NCBI RefSeq assembly: GCF_014873915.1
Contig: NZ_JADBEJ010000004.1
Span: forward strand, 1,550,001-1,614,000
Reading direction: 5' to 3'
DNA: 64,000 bases
Origin: Amycolatopsis roodepoortensis
Lineage (GTDB): Bacteria > Actinomycetota > Actinomycetes > Mycobacteriales > Pseudonocardiaceae
Position 1 is the first letter of the stretch. The number at the start of each line of letters is the position of its first letter. The position numbers were made by a program, and so were the translations under genes. Shown here in pieces: positions 43,668 through 52,013 of this stretch. The notes beneath the pieces were generated by a model. It was not told where the DNA came from, ran no database searches, and was given only the letters and a program-made list of their open reading frames with translations.

Positions 43668-45260
43668 TCAAACCCGCTTCCTGTCGAAGACGGCCTTCTG
43701 ACCGGTACCGTAGCGACGCAGCGCCCCCTCGGGGCCCGATGCGTTCGGACGAGTGAAGATCCAGTTCTGCCAGGCGGCGAGCCTGCCGAAGATCTTGCTT
43801 TCCAGTGTCTCGGGGCCGACGAACCGGTGGTTCGCCTCCATTCCGGTCAAGGCGTCCGGGCTGAGCGAAGCCCGTCCTTCCAGCGCGATCCGGATCTCGT
43901 CCTCCCAGTCGAGGTCGTCCGGGGCGTCGGTGACCAGGCCGAGTCCGTTCGCCTCCGCCGGGCTCAGCGGCTTGCCGCGGACCTCCGCGAGCCTCGTGAC
44001 GTGATCCGGGTCGCCGAAGAAGCGGGATTCTAGGCGGGTCAGGCCGTTGCCCATCGGGAAGCGGCCGAAGTTGGCCTCGGACAACGTGATCGACGCACGT
44101 TCTTCACTGTCTTCGTCGTCGATCGGCGGACCGTCCAAGATGTACTGCCGGTCCGCGGCGAGCGCGAGTTCCAGCAGGAGCCCGGCATAGCAGCTGCCAG
44201 GCTCGATGAGCGCGGTCAGGCTGCGGCTGGTGACGTCCAGCCGCTTCAGCGTCCGTTTGAAGTAGTGGACGATTTCGTTGCTCAGACAATCTTTCGCGTC
44301 GAACACGGCACGTTCGTGTTCGAGGACCTTCGCCGGATCGCCTTCGGTGCGGAGCACCCACGTGCCGAGCTCGGGTTCGTTGGTGCGCAGGCGAAGGATC
44401 GCGTCGTCCAGTTCGCGGGTGACGTCCAGCAGCCAGCCGTCGTCGTCCTCCGGTCCCTTGACGATGATCGTCGCTTCGGACTTGCCGCGGGCGATGTCGA
44501 CATAGCGATGCGTCAGTGGCTTCAGTTCGACGCCTTCGCCGTCGAGCCGCTCACTCGTCCGCGCGAACTCCTTCGCCCTGGCCAGCACGGCTTCGCGGAA
44601 ACCCTGCCGCGGCACAAGTTCGTCGACGAGCCGCCAGCCGACGGCGGTCCGTCCTTTCACCCCGTCGGGGCGGGTGGCGAAGACGTCGGCGAGGTCCCGC
44701 CGTACGCCGCGTTTGTCGACCACCCTGGTGAGCCCGCCGGTGCCGGGCAGGACGCCGAGCAGTGGCACCTCCGGCAGCGCGACGGTCGAAGAGTTGTCGT
44801 CGACCAGCAGGATCTTTTCGCAGGCGAGCGCGATCTCGTAGCCGCCGCCGGCGCAGGTGCCGTTGACCGCCGCGACGTAGATCTGCCCGGAGTGCGCGGC
44901 GGCGTCCTCCATGGCGTTGCGGGTCTCATTGGTGAATTTGCAGAAGTTCACCTTCCACTCGTGTGACGACGAGGCCAGCATGCGGATGTTCGCGCCGGCA
45001 CAGAAGACGTTGTCCTTCGCGCTGGTCACGACGACCACGCGGACCTCGGGATGTTCGAACCGCAGCCGCTGCGTCGCGTCGTACAACTCGATGTCGACGC
45101 CGAGGTCGTACGAGTTGAGCTTGAGCTCGTAACCCGGTACGAGTCCGCCGTCCGCGTCGACGTCGAGTTCGAGCCACGCGATTTCGCCGTCGGTGGACAG
45201 GTTCCAGTGCCGGTAGCCGCTGGGATGACGTTCGAACGTCACCGATGTGGTCCGCGTCAC
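43668..45260 (-). CDS. boxC: 2,3-epoxybenzoyl-CoA dihydrolase
   Basis: BoxC (530 residues), two fused enoyl-CoA-hydratase-like halves that open the non-aromatic epoxide ring and release formate. Oxyanion and CoA sites: KDNVFCAGANIRMLA, VAAVNGTCAGGGYEIALACE, LPEVPLLGVLPGTGGLTRV; in the second half ALIEPGSCYAGLLLELALAAD and SEANFGRFPMGNGLTRLE. First gene of boxC-boxB-ligase. An inverted repeat (TCTACAC/GTGTAGA) stands just before its start and may be an operator. The aldehyde dehydrogenase and later steps are not present. Confidence 0.95.
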   Translation of the reverse strand: MTRTTSVTFERHPSGYRHWNLSTDGEIAWLELDVDADGGLVPGYELKLNSYDLGVDIELYDATQRLRFEHPEVRVVVVTSAKDNVFCAGANIRMLASSSHEWKVNFCKFTNETRNAMEDAAAHSGQIYVAAVNGTCAGGGYEIALACEKILLVDDNSSTVALPEVPLLGVLPGTGGLTRVVDKRGVRRDLADVFATRPDGVKGRTAVGWRLVDELVPRQGFREAVLARAKEFARTSERLDGEGVELKPLTHRYVDIARGKSEATIIVKGPEDDDGWLLDVTRELDDAILRLRTNEPELGTWVLRTEGDPAKVLEHERAVFDAKDCLSNEIVHYFKRTLKRLDVTSRSLTALIEPGSCYAGLLLELALAADRQYILDGPPIDDEDSEERASITLSEANFGRFPMGNGLTRLESRFFGDPDHVTRLAEVRGKPLSPAEANGLGLVTDAPDDLDWEDEIRIALEGRASLSPDALTGMEANHRFVGPETLESKIFGRLAAWQNWIFTRPNASGPEGALRRYGTGQKAVFDRKRV

Positions 45261-45271
45261 CCTTCCGATTG

Positions 45272-45307
45272 TCTACACGGTACTGATCAGCGTCAATGTT
45301 GTGTAGA
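45272..45307. promoter_or_regulatory. Inverted repeat upstream of boxC
   Basis: TCTACAC at 45272-45278 and GTGTAGA at 45301-45307 form a perfect 7-bp inverted repeat with 22-nt spacing, 12 bp before the boxC start. The distal arm lies inside the last codons of the upstream membrane gene. Possibly an operator for aromatic-responsive control. No box-type regulator gene is adjacent. Confidence 0.45.
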
Positions 45308-45730
45308 AAGTTGGTCAGCCGACGTCACCCGGTTGAGCTTCGTCGCCGCCCAGACCACGAACGCCCACAGCAGGAGCGCGGCCGCCGTGTCGGTGTAGAT
45401 CGTGGCGAACCAGAAGGCCGGGATCTGCGGCACGGCGACCAGGAAGTGGCCGAGGCTCGCTAGGCCGGACAGCGAATAGACCATCAGGAAGGCGAGCGCC
45501 CGCCAGTACCGTCCGCGCAGGTAGTCGCGGTAGCCGAGCACGCCGAAGACGGTGAAGAGGACGTACGCGACGACGACCAAGGTGGCGGCCATACCCACCG
45601 AGACCCCTTCGACCTGCGGATAGTCCGCAGCCCGGATCACGTTGTGCGCGTAGTGCAGCGTGGTGGACAGCAGCGTGAAGGCGAGGATCAGCCGTAACGC
45701 GGTGAGTCCCCGGTCTTGGAGAGTTTCCAT
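45293..45730 (-). CDS. Four-helix membrane protein, unknown function
   Basis: 145 residues from ATG 45730, after AGGGGG. Four hydrophobic segments are evident: ALRLILAFTLLSTTLHY, VGMAATLVVVAYVLFTVFGVLGY, YWRALAFLMVYSLSGLASLGHFLV and DTAAALLLWAFVVWA. No conserved catalytic residues are recognised. It ends 32 bp before boxC on the same strand and might be co-transcribed, but the operator-like repeat between them argues for a separate box promoter. Confidence 0.75.
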   Translation of the reverse strand: METLQDRGLTALRLILAFTLLSTTLHYAHNVIRAADYPQVEGVSVGMAATLVVVAYVLFTVFGVLGYRDYLRGRYWRALAFLMVYSLSGLASLGHFLVAVPQIPAFWFATIYTDTAAALLLWAFVVWAATKLNRVTSADQLSTQH

Positions 45731-45817
45731 GTTCGCCCCCTTTGCGACTTGATAGATCGCTCTAGCGAGAGCGTAACGCACGGTTCGGGGGAGGTGAAGG
45801 GGACTTTCGTCCTGACC

Positions 45818-45864
45818 GACTGTGTGGATTTTGGTGCGTTGGATGACCTGAAACCCACACAGTC
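45818..45864. repeat. 14-bp hairpin with GACTGTGTGG arms
   Basis: Arms 45818-45831 and 45851-45864 are complementary with one mismatch around a 19-nt loop. It lies in the 393-bp divergent region between the membrane protein and the ABC exporter, 50 bp from the next repeat. Function unknown. Confidence 0.55.
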
Positions 45865-45912
45865 ACCTGAAGGAGCAAGGGACCTTTGCTACCACCCCGC
45901 CCCCGAGCGCAA

Positions 45913-45965
45913 GTTGCGAAAGCCACTTTCGCAACCTTCAACGTTGCGAAAGTGGCTTTCGCAAC
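45913..45965. repeat. GTTGCGAAAG-family double palindrome, copy 2
   Basis: Two 23-bp arms (45913-45935 and 45943-45965) are perfect complements with a 7-nt spacer. Each arm is again a palindrome (GTTGCGAAAG, 3 nt, CTTTCGCAAC), so four copies of the word are present. It lies upstream of the ABC exporter in a divergent region, not at a gene end. A second structure than a terminator is therefore likely. Confidence 0.82.
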
Positions 45966-46123
45966 GCGCTCCGCCGAGCCCAGGCGCGACCAAAAAGCGG
46001 TGGCATAGCGGGAAAGCAAGCCCCACCGCACCCCTTCGGTTCTCAAAAATGTCGGTGGGTGCGCGTAGAGAAGGAGGAGTGCCCGAAGCGTCCGTGCCCC
46101 TGATCGGGGTCGAGAACCTCAAG

Positions 46124-47980
46124 ATGCCCGAATGGGCCACGGTCGACGAGACCGTGGCCTCGGCGGGGATGGTCAAGGCCATCCGCACGCTCCCGTCCGC
46201 CGTGGCCATCGTGCTGCGCCTGGCCTGGCGGACGTCGCGGCGGTTGACCCTGCTCGCCGGCGTCGTCCACCTCCTTTCCGGCTGTGTCACGGCGTTCGGC
46301 CTGCTGGCCACGGCGAACGTGTTCATCGCGCTGCTGGAGAACGGGCCGACGCCGGAAAGGGTGTTGCAATCGCTGCCCGCGCTGCTGATCGTCGTCGGCA
46401 CGTACGCCTTGCGCGCGCTGCTCGACACGGCGGTCGCCGCGGTCGAGGGCGCGCTCCGGCCGCGGGTCGTGACGTCGGCGGGCGACGAGGTCACCGCTGC
46501 GATGGTCCGCGTCCGGCTGCTGGCGTTCGAGGATGCCGATTTCCGGGAGCTGGCGCGGCAGGGCGCGCGGTACGGGGTCCGGTCGATCGAGATGAGCCTC
46601 CGCTGGCTCGCGGATCTGACGTCGGCGCTGATCTCGCTGGTCGCCGCGCTGGTGGCGGCGGGCCTGCTCAACCCGTGGCTCGCGCCGGTGCTGCTGCTCG
46701 CGGCGGTGGCCGATGGCTGGGCGGCGGCGAAGGTCGCGAAGCTGAACTACCGGCATTATCTCGACACCGTCGGCCGCAACATCCGGAAGGGGATCGTCGA
46801 GGAGGTCGCGACGTGGCGCCAGTTCGCGCTCGAACGGCACGCCCTGACGCTCCAGGAGCCGTTGCTCGCGGAGTACCGGCGGATCACCGACAGCCTGATG
46901 CGCGAAGAGGTCCGGCTCGCGCATCGCAGCAACATGGTCCGCCTCACCGGGCGCGCGGCGGCCGGGGTCGGCACCGCGATCGCGTATCTCGTGCTCGGTC
47001 TCCTGCTCTACACCGGCCAGATGGAGCTCGCCCTCGCCGGGACGGCCGCGCTCGCCATGCGGACGGCGTCGAATTCACTGTCCATCACGATGCACGCGGT
47101 GAACTCCCTGTACGAGGAGTCGTTCTACATCGCCTTCTTCCACCGGCTGCTGGTGGAATCCGGGAAACGCGGCCCGGTGAAGGGCGGGGTCGCCGCCCCG
47201 CCGGATCCGGCGGAGATCCGGCTGGAGAACGTCGGTTTCACCTATCCCGGCCAGGAGAACCCCGCGCTGCGCGAGGTTTCGCTGACCATCCGGCGCGGCG
47301 AGGTGGTCGCCCTCGTCGGGGAGAACGGTTCGGGCAAGACCACGCTGGGCAAGCTGCTCACCGGGCTCTATCCGCCATCGGAGGGAAAGGTGTACTGGGA
47401 CGACGTCGATCTCGCGGGTGCCGATCACGAGTCGGTGCACGCCAACATCGCCGTCATCGCCCAGGATCCCGCCGAATGGCCGATGACCGCGGAGCACAAC
47501 GTGACCGTCGGCAGGCTCGGCCGGGAAGACCCGGAGCGCGCCGCGTGGCACGACGCGATCACCTCCTCCGGCGCCGACGAGGTGATCGATTCCTTGCCCG
47601 CCAAGGAGAAGACCGTGCTGTCCAAGAAGTTCGACGACGGGCAGGACCTGTCGGGCGGGCAATGGCAGCGGATGGGCATCGCCCGCGGTATCTACCGTGA
47701 CGCCGCCGTCCTGGTCGCCGACGAGCCGACGGCCGCCCTCGACGCGAAGGCCGAGGCCAGGGTCTTCGCGGGGCTGCGACACGCGAGCGTTTCCGGGGTG
47801 GGCAGGCGCACGACGATCCTGGTGACCCATCGGCTGGCCAACATCCGCTCCGCGGACCGCATCCTCGTGCTGGACAAGGGACGGCTGATCGAGCAGGGCA
47901 CGCATGCCGAGCTCATCGAGGAAGGAGGCCTCTACCACGAGCTTTACGAAATCCAGGCTCGCGCGTATCGCGGCGAATGA
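46124..47980 (+). CDS. ABC exporter half-transporter (fused membrane and ATPase domains)
   Basis: About 618 residues from ATG 46124; GTG 46094 and 46079 and upstream ATG are in frame, and the start is not certain because none has an ideal ribosome binding site. The N-terminal half has six membrane segments (for example LLAGVVHLLSGCVTAFGLL, TSALISLVAALVAAGLL). The ATPase half has Walker A GENGSGKTT (near residue 400), Q-loop IAQDPAEWPM, signature LSGGQWQR (near 509), Walker B AVLVADEPTAALD and switch His in THRLANIRSAD. It works as a homodimer. The substrate is unknown; such single genes export lipids, peptides or drugs. Confidence 0.88.
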   Translation: MPEWATVDETVASAGMVKAIRTLPSAVAIVLRLAWRTSRRLTLLAGVVHLLSGCVTAFGLLATANVFIALLENGPTPERVLQSLPALLIVVGTYALRALLDTAVAAVEGALRPRVVTSAGDEVTAAMVRVRLLAFEDADFRELARQGARYGVRSIEMSLRWLADLTSALISLVAALVAAGLLNPWLAPVLLLAAVADGWAAAKVAKLNYRHYLDTVGRNIRKGIVEEVATWRQFALERHALTLQEPLLAEYRRITDSLMREEVRLAHRSNMVRLTGRAAAGVGTAIAYLVLGLLLYTGQMELALAGTAALAMRTASNSLSITMHAVNSLYEESFYIAFFHRLLVESGKRGPVKGGVAAPPDPAEIRLENVGFTYPGQENPALREVSLTIRRGEVVALVGENGSGKTTLGKLLTGLYPPSEGKVYWDDVDLAGADHESVHANIAVIAQDPAEWPMTAEHNVTVGRLGREDPERAAWHDAITSSGADEVIDSLPAKEKTVLSKKFDDGQDLSGGQWQRMGIARGIYRDAAVLVADEPTAALDAKAEARVFAGLRHASVSGVGRRTTILVTHRLANIRSADRILVLDKGRLIEQGTHAELIEEGGLYHELYEIQARAYRGE

Positions 47981-48027
47981 GCGGGTAACCGGTGGACGGG
48001 AACGACCCCGATCCACCGGAGGGAACC

Positions 48028-48219
48028 ATGTCCGACCAGGAAGATCGCGAAGCGGCCGACGGTCCGAGCCCGGCCGACGCGTCCGAAGAGGCCGTCCAGC
48101 TCAGCAGGCCCGACGGCGGAGAACCGGGCGACACCGAGCCGGAAGAGATCGCCGAGGACGAGGGCACGCAGCGGACCGCCGGGCCGGAAAGCCAAGCCGT
48201 CCACATCGAGGACGCGTAG
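48028..48219 (+). CDS. Small acidic protein, unknown function
   Basis: 63 residues from ATG 48028, with GGAGG 5 nt upstream. Sequence is almost wholly Asp, Glu, Pro, Ser, Ala and Gly (EEIAEDEGTQR), probably disordered. No domain is recognisable. It sits between the ABC exporter and a hydrolase in the same direction. The strong ribosome binding site argues that it is translated. Confidence 0.65.
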   Translation: MSDQEDREAADGPSPADASEEAVQLSRPDGGEPGDTEPEEIAEDEGTQRTAGPESQAVHIEDA

Positions 48220-48251
48220 CCGTTTTCGCGTTAGGCGGTCACACTGTCCTG

Positions 48252-49136
48252 ATGCCGGAGAAGATCGCCGAAGTGAACGGCGTCCAGCTGTGCCACGAGA
48301 CGTTCGGCTCGCCGGACGGCAGGCCACTGCTGATGATCATGGGCCTGGCGTCGCAGATGATCTGGTGGGACGACGAACTCTGCGAGAACCTCGCGGCCGA
48401 GGGTTTCTACGTCATCCGCTACGACAACCGGGACGCCGGCCGGTCCAGCCGGATGTCCGGCCGGGCGAACCTGCCGCTCGCGTACGCCCTGCGCACGGCG
48501 CCGTACTCCTTGGCGGACATGGCGGGGGACGCCGCCGGTCTGCTGACCGCGCTCGGTGTCGGGAGCGCGCACGTCGTGGGCGCGTCGATGGGCGGGATGG
48601 TCGCGCAGACGCTGGCCATCGAGTACCCGTCGCGCGTGCGGTCGCTGACGTCGATCATGTCGACCACTGGCAACCGGTTCGTCGGACGGCCGAGCGCCAA
48701 GGCGATGGCGATGCTGCTGACGGCACCCCCGCGCGGCCGCGAGGAGTACGTCGATTCGCTGGTCCGCACCTTCCGCGTCATCGGCTCGCCCGGTTACCCC
48801 TTCGACGAGGCGCGGATGCGTGAGCGCGCGGAGCGATCCTTCGATCGCGGCGTCAACCCCGGCGGCACAGCGCGGCAGCTGGCGGCGATCGTTTCGAGCC
48901 GGGATCGCTTCCGCGCGTTACGGAAACTCAAAATACCCGCGCTGGTCGTGCACGGTTCGAAGGATCCGCTCGTCCACGTGTCCGGCGGCCGGGCGACGGC
49001 CCGCGCGCTGCGGGAGTCCGAAGTGGACATCGTCCCGGGGATGGGGCACGATCTCCCGCGCGCGATCTGGCCGCGGCTGACCCGCGGTCTGGTCCGCACG
49101 GCGGACCGCGCCGACGTCAAGACCCGGCGAGCGTGA
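48252..49136 (+). CDS. Alpha/beta hydrolase
   Basis: 294 residues from ATG 48252. Typical lipase/epoxide-hydrolase-like order: MGLASQMIWWDDELCENLA, the nucleophile elbow VVGASMGGMVAQTLA, Asp in VVHGSKDPLVH, and His in VPGMGHDLPRAIW. It is similar to TAP-like or esterase members that act on small esters. Residue 223 uses a TTA codon (48918-48920). The 3' end overlaps the convergent decarboxylase gene by 20 bp. No operon partner makes the substrate clear. Confidence 0.87.
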   Translation: MPEKIAEVNGVQLCHETFGSPDGRPLLMIMGLASQMIWWDDELCENLAAEGFYVIRYDNRDAGRSSRMSGRANLPLAYALRTAPYSLADMAGDAAGLLTALGVGSAHVVGASMGGMVAQTLAIEYPSRVRSLTSIMSTTGNRFVGRPSAKAMAMLLTAPPRGREEYVDSLVRTFRVIGSPGYPFDEARMRERAERSFDRGVNPGGTARQLAAIVSSRDRFRALRKLKIPALVVHGSKDPLVHVSGGRATARALRESEVDIVPGMGHDLPRAIWPRLTRGLVRTADRADVKTRRA

Positions 49137-49878
49137 TCGAGCCCAGATGCGAGAAATGTGCCGCCACCCGTGAACCCGGGCGCACGTCGACGGCGTCGGT
49201 CATCCCTCCGGTGAGCACGATCCAGCCCGGCTCCAGCGCGAGCCCGCGAGCGCCGAGGATGTTGGCCGCCAGCGCCAGGGCCTCCGCCGGATGCCCTTGC
49301 ACGGCCGCGCCGGTGGCGGTGTCGACGATCGCGCCGTCGACCTCCAGCAGCGCCGCCTCCAGTGAAAGATCCACTGTGGACGGTTCGACGCCGACCGGGC
49401 CCAGGGTGAAGTACGCCGAGAAACCGTTGTCCGCCACGACGTCCGGCAGCTTGCCCCGATAGTCGCGGTAGCGGCTGTCGACGATCTCGATACCGCCGTG
49501 GACCCGGCTCACCGCCGCCATCGCGGTCGCCGCGGTCACGCCGGGGCCCGCGAGCCGTTCCCCCAGCACGAAAACCAGCTCGGGCTCCGCACGCGGATGG
49601 ATCAGCGACGGCGCCGGGACACCGGCGGGCAGCACCATCGCGTCGGTCAGCCACGCGAGCAACGGCGAGTCGATCCCCATCCGCCGCTGCATCGCCCGCG
49701 AGGTCAGGCCCAGCTTGACGCCGACCACCGTCTCGCCGCGCGCACGCCGAAGCCGTAGCGCCTCGTCCTGGATCGCATAGGCGGTATCGACGTCCAAATC
49801 GGGCCACTCATCGGTCAGCGGTTCGCGTTCTTCGCCGGACAGCAGCGCTTCCGCCGCCTCCCGCACACCAAGACTCAC
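49117..49878 (-). CDS. 4-oxalocrotonate decarboxylase-like (fumarylacetoacetase superfamily)
   Basis: 253 residues. GTG 49878 overlaps the upstream gene's stop (GTGA) and has GGGGAGGA about 7 nt upstream. The sequence follows DmpH/XylI decarboxylases: VGVKLGLTSRAMQRRMG, LIHPRAEPELVFVL, EIVDSRYRDY, DVVADNGFS and GGMTDAV near the end. It is partnered with a hydratase-like gene, as in catechol meta-cleavage operons, where it removes CO2 from 4-oxalocrotonate. No extradiol dioxygenase gene lies in the cluster, so the true substrate may differ. Confidence 0.84.
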   Translation of the reverse strand: MSLGVREAAEALLSGEEREPLTDEWPDLDVDTAYAIQDEALRLRRARGETVVGVKLGLTSRAMQRRMGIDSPLLAWLTDAMVLPAGVPAPSLIHPRAEPELVFVLGERLAGPGVTAATAMAAVSRVHGGIEIVDSRYRDYRGKLPDVVADNGFSAYFTLGPVGVEPSTVDLSLEAALLEVDGAIVDTATGAAVQGHPAEALALAANILGARGLALEPGWIVLTGGMTDAVDVRPGSRVAAHFSHLGSITLAGS

Positions 49879-50672
49879 GGCCGTTCCTCCCCGGAGAACT
49901 TCGCGGTGACACTGCCGAGCCCCGCCATCGTCGCGACGACGGTGTCGCCGGGGCTCACCGGGATCGCGCGGGTCATCGAACCGGGCAGCACGACATGCCC
50001 CGGTTCGAGCGAGACACCGAGCGGCCCCACCGTGTTCGCGAGCCACACCAGCGCGTTCACCGGCGAGCCGAGCACCGCGCCGCCGGCCCCGGTCGCCGCG
50101 AGCTCGCCGTTCTGGTACAGGACACAGCCCACCAGCCGCAGGTCGATGTCGCCGATCGCGGTCGGCCTGCTGCCGAGGACGACGCCGCCCGAGGACGCGT
50201 TGTCCGCGATCGTGTCGACGATGCTGATCTTCCAGTCCTGGATGCGGGAATCGACGATCTCCAGCGCCGGGACGACGAAGTCCACCGCCCGCAGCGCGTC
50301 CGCCACCGTGACGCCGGGGCCGCGCAGCCGCGAGCCGAGCACGAACGCGATCTCCGGCTCGATCCTCGGCTGCAGGAAGCCGCCGATCGGGATCGGCTGG
50401 TGTTCGAGGTGGAACATCGAGGCGGTCAGGTGGCCGTAGTCGGGCTGGTCGACGCCCATCTGCCGCTGCATGGCGGCGGACGCGAGCCCGACCTTGTGCC
50501 CGCGCACCTCGTCGCCGCGTTCGGCCCAGTGGCGGACGAGCCGCTGCTGGATGCGGTACGCGTCCTCCAGGGTCGCGCCGGGATAGGACTCGATGAGGGG
50601 CGCGATCGGCTTGCCGGTCTCGTACGCGCTGAGCAGCGCGGCCGCGGCCTCCTGCAGCGTGCTGGCGTCCAT
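49875..50672 (-). CDS. 2-keto-4-pentenoate hydratase-like
   Basis: 265 residues from ATG 50672, after GGAG at about 6 nt. It resembles DmpE/MhpD hydratases: GHKVGLASAAMQRQMGVDQ, YGHLTASMFH, RIEPEIAFVLGSRLRGPGV, EIVDSRIQDWKISIVDTIADNASSG, and GSPVNALVWLANTVG. It would add water to 2-hydroxypenta-2,4-dienoate. First gene of the hydratase-decarboxylase pair. A GTTGCGAAAG-type repeat lies about 100 bp upstream. Any further reading frame upstream is the repeat area and not coding. Confidence 0.86.
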   Translation of the reverse strand: MDASTLQEAAAALLSAYETGKPIAPLIESYPGATLEDAYRIQQRLVRHWAERGDEVRGHKVGLASAAMQRQMGVDQPDYGHLTASMFHLEHQPIPIGGFLQPRIEPEIAFVLGSRLRGPGVTVADALRAVDFVVPALEIVDSRIQDWKISIVDTIADNASSGGVVLGSRPTAIGDIDLRLVGCVLYQNGELAATGAGGAVLGSPVNALVWLANTVGPLGVSLEPGHVVLPGSMTRAIPVSPGDTVVATMAGLGSVTAKFSGEERP

Positions 50673-50776
50673 GGGCTCCTTCCGACAGTCGGACTCTGCC
50701 CCGTCGCCAGTGCCCGCACAAGACGCCCGTTCCACTGGCCGGTACGGACGGGTCAGGCCGAGTCTTGGCCGCCGTC

Positions 50777-50833
50777 GTGTCGCGAAAGCCACTTTCGCGA
50801 CGTCTGGTGTCCCGAAAGTGGCTTTCGCGACAC
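50777..50833. repeat. GTTGCGAAAG-family double palindrome, copy 3
   Basis: Arms 50777-50797 and 50813-50833 pair perfectly over 21 bp. The word is GTCGCGAAAG here, the stem changed on both sides relative to copies 1 and 2 (GTTGC/GCAAC to GTCGC/GCGAC). It lies between two divergent genes (hydratase and the 50949 gene), upstream of both starts. Confidence 0.8.
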
Positions 50834-50948
50834 CCCGGCGATCGGTGACCGCGCCTCAGGGCCCCCGCGGTCGGCGGCCTCGTCTCGGGAGCGACCGATT
50901 AGGCCGAAAGGGTCTCGCGGGCCCCCGATCATCACCTAGCCTGCTCCC

Positions 50949-51521
50949 ATGTCCGATTGGGCGCTCTCACGGGCGAAGGCCAGGATCGACCGCCGCGAAG
51001 AGCTCGACGAGCTCACCGCGCGCATCCGCTACGAGGTGCGGGTGCACCTCAACGAGCCCACCGCGCACAACGCCTACGACGAGCTGACCGACATCTTCGC
51101 CATCGGGCACGCGGAGTGTTCGGCGCTGCTGAAGCACCGCCGCGTCCTGCCGCTGTGGGAGCGGCTGCTGCTCCAGCGCTACACCCGCCGCCTCTACGGC
51201 AAGGCGGTGTCGACGACCGTCGGCGACCTCCCCGCCGACGCCGGACCGGCGCCCGCGGCCGCGTTCGGCCCGGAAATCGGCTCCCTGAGGCCGGATTCCG
51301 GTGACACCGGCGCGAAATTCGACCTGCAGGGCCGCGGCCTGGTCAACGTCTTCCGCATCGCCGCCGGGCGGCACGGCGAGATCTGGCCCGATCGGCACGA
51401 CGTCGCGACGACGTCCGCGCGCAGCGTCCTCACCTGTTCCGCGGTCTTCCTGCGGCGCCGCGTCTGGCACGTCGTCTGGCCGGTTTACCGGGTGCGCGGC
51501 CTGCGGCTCTGGAAGCTCTAG
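50949..51521 (+). CDS. Actinobacterial protein of unknown function
   Basis: 190 residues, soluble and basic. The N-terminal half is helical (RREELDELTARIRYEVRVH, then ALLKHRRVLPLWERLLLQRYTRRLYG). The middle is Ala/Pro-rich, and the C-terminal part has a Trp/Val/Arg-rich strand region (FLRRRVWHVVWPVYRVRG). No family recognised. Its end lies 34 bp before the CoA-binding gene. Confidence 0.65.
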   Translation: MSDWALSRAKARIDRREELDELTARIRYEVRVHLNEPTAHNAYDELTDIFAIGHAECSALLKHRRVLPLWERLLLQRYTRRLYGKAVSTTVGDLPADAGPAPAAAFGPEIGSLRPDSGDTGAKFDLQGRGLVNVFRIAAGRHGEIWPDRHDVATTSARSVLTCSAVFLRRRVWHVVWPVYRVRGLRLWKL

Positions 51522-51555
51522 GAATGCGCGGCCGCCCGCCGTCGTTGAACCCGGT

Positions 51556-51963
51556 ATGACCGATCGCGCCACCGAAATCCTCGCCGGATCGAAGACGATC
51601 GCCGTCGTGGGGCTGAGCCGCGATCCGGCGAAGGCCTCGCACGGGGTCGCCGCCGTGCTTCAGGCTCACGGGTTCCGGATCATCCCCGTCCATCCCTCGG
51701 CCGACGAGCTGCTCGGCGAGAAGGTGTACCGCTCGCTCACCGACATCCCCGAGCCGGTCGACCTGGTCGACGTCTTCCGGCCGTCCGAGGACACCCCGCC
51801 GATCGCCGAGCAGGCCGTCGCGATCGGCGCGAAAGCGCTCTGGCTGCAGCAGGGCATCGTCTCCGCCGAGTCCCGGCGGATCGCCGAAGAAGGCGGGCTG
51901 GCCTACGTCGAAGACCGCTGCACCGCGGTCGTCCGAGCGGTCGCGAATCTGTCTGTGCGTTAG
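51556..51963 (+). CDS. CoA-binding domain protein (YccU-like)
   Basis: 135 residues, a lone Rossmann CoA-binding domain. It starts at ATG 51556. Family motifs: TIAVVGLSRDPAKASHGVAAVLQ (nucleotide loop), RIIPVHPSADELLGEKVYRSL, and LVDVFRPSEDTP, with a late LWLQQGIVSAESRRIAEEGG. Proteins of this size bind CoA and lack the ligase domains of succinyl-CoA synthetases. It is followed by a clean hairpin terminator. Confidence 0.9.
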   Translation: MTDRATEILAGSKTIAVVGLSRDPAKASHGVAAVLQAHGFRIIPVHPSADELLGEKVYRSLTDIPEPVDLVDVFRPSEDTPPIAEQAVAIGAKALWLQQGIVSAESRRIAEEGGLAYVEDRCTAVVRAVANLSVR

Positions 51964-51978
51964 AAACGCACTTCGCGC

Positions 51979-52012
51979 CGAACCCCCGCCACGATTTTCC
52001 GGCGGGGGTTCG
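51979..52012 (+). terminator. 12-bp hairpin after the CoA-binding gene
   Basis: CGAACCCCCGCC (51979-51990) pairs perfectly with GGCGGGGGTTCG (52001-52012) around a 10-nt loop, 16 nt after the stop. A short TTCATATC follows. Typical GC-rich intrinsic terminator without a long T-run. Confidence 0.75.
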
Positions 52013-52013
52013 T

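Noticed and set aside
45716..46123. Long N-terminal extension of the ABC exporter
   Set aside because: It would translate through the GTTGCGAAAG repeat and low-complexity DNA. Exporters of this type start near the first membrane helix.
49117..50721. A single 534-codon frame that looks like a fused double protein
   Set aside because: Its first half is out of phase with the hydratase and only the second half is the decarboxylase. The GTGA overlap at 49875-49878 shows two separate genes.
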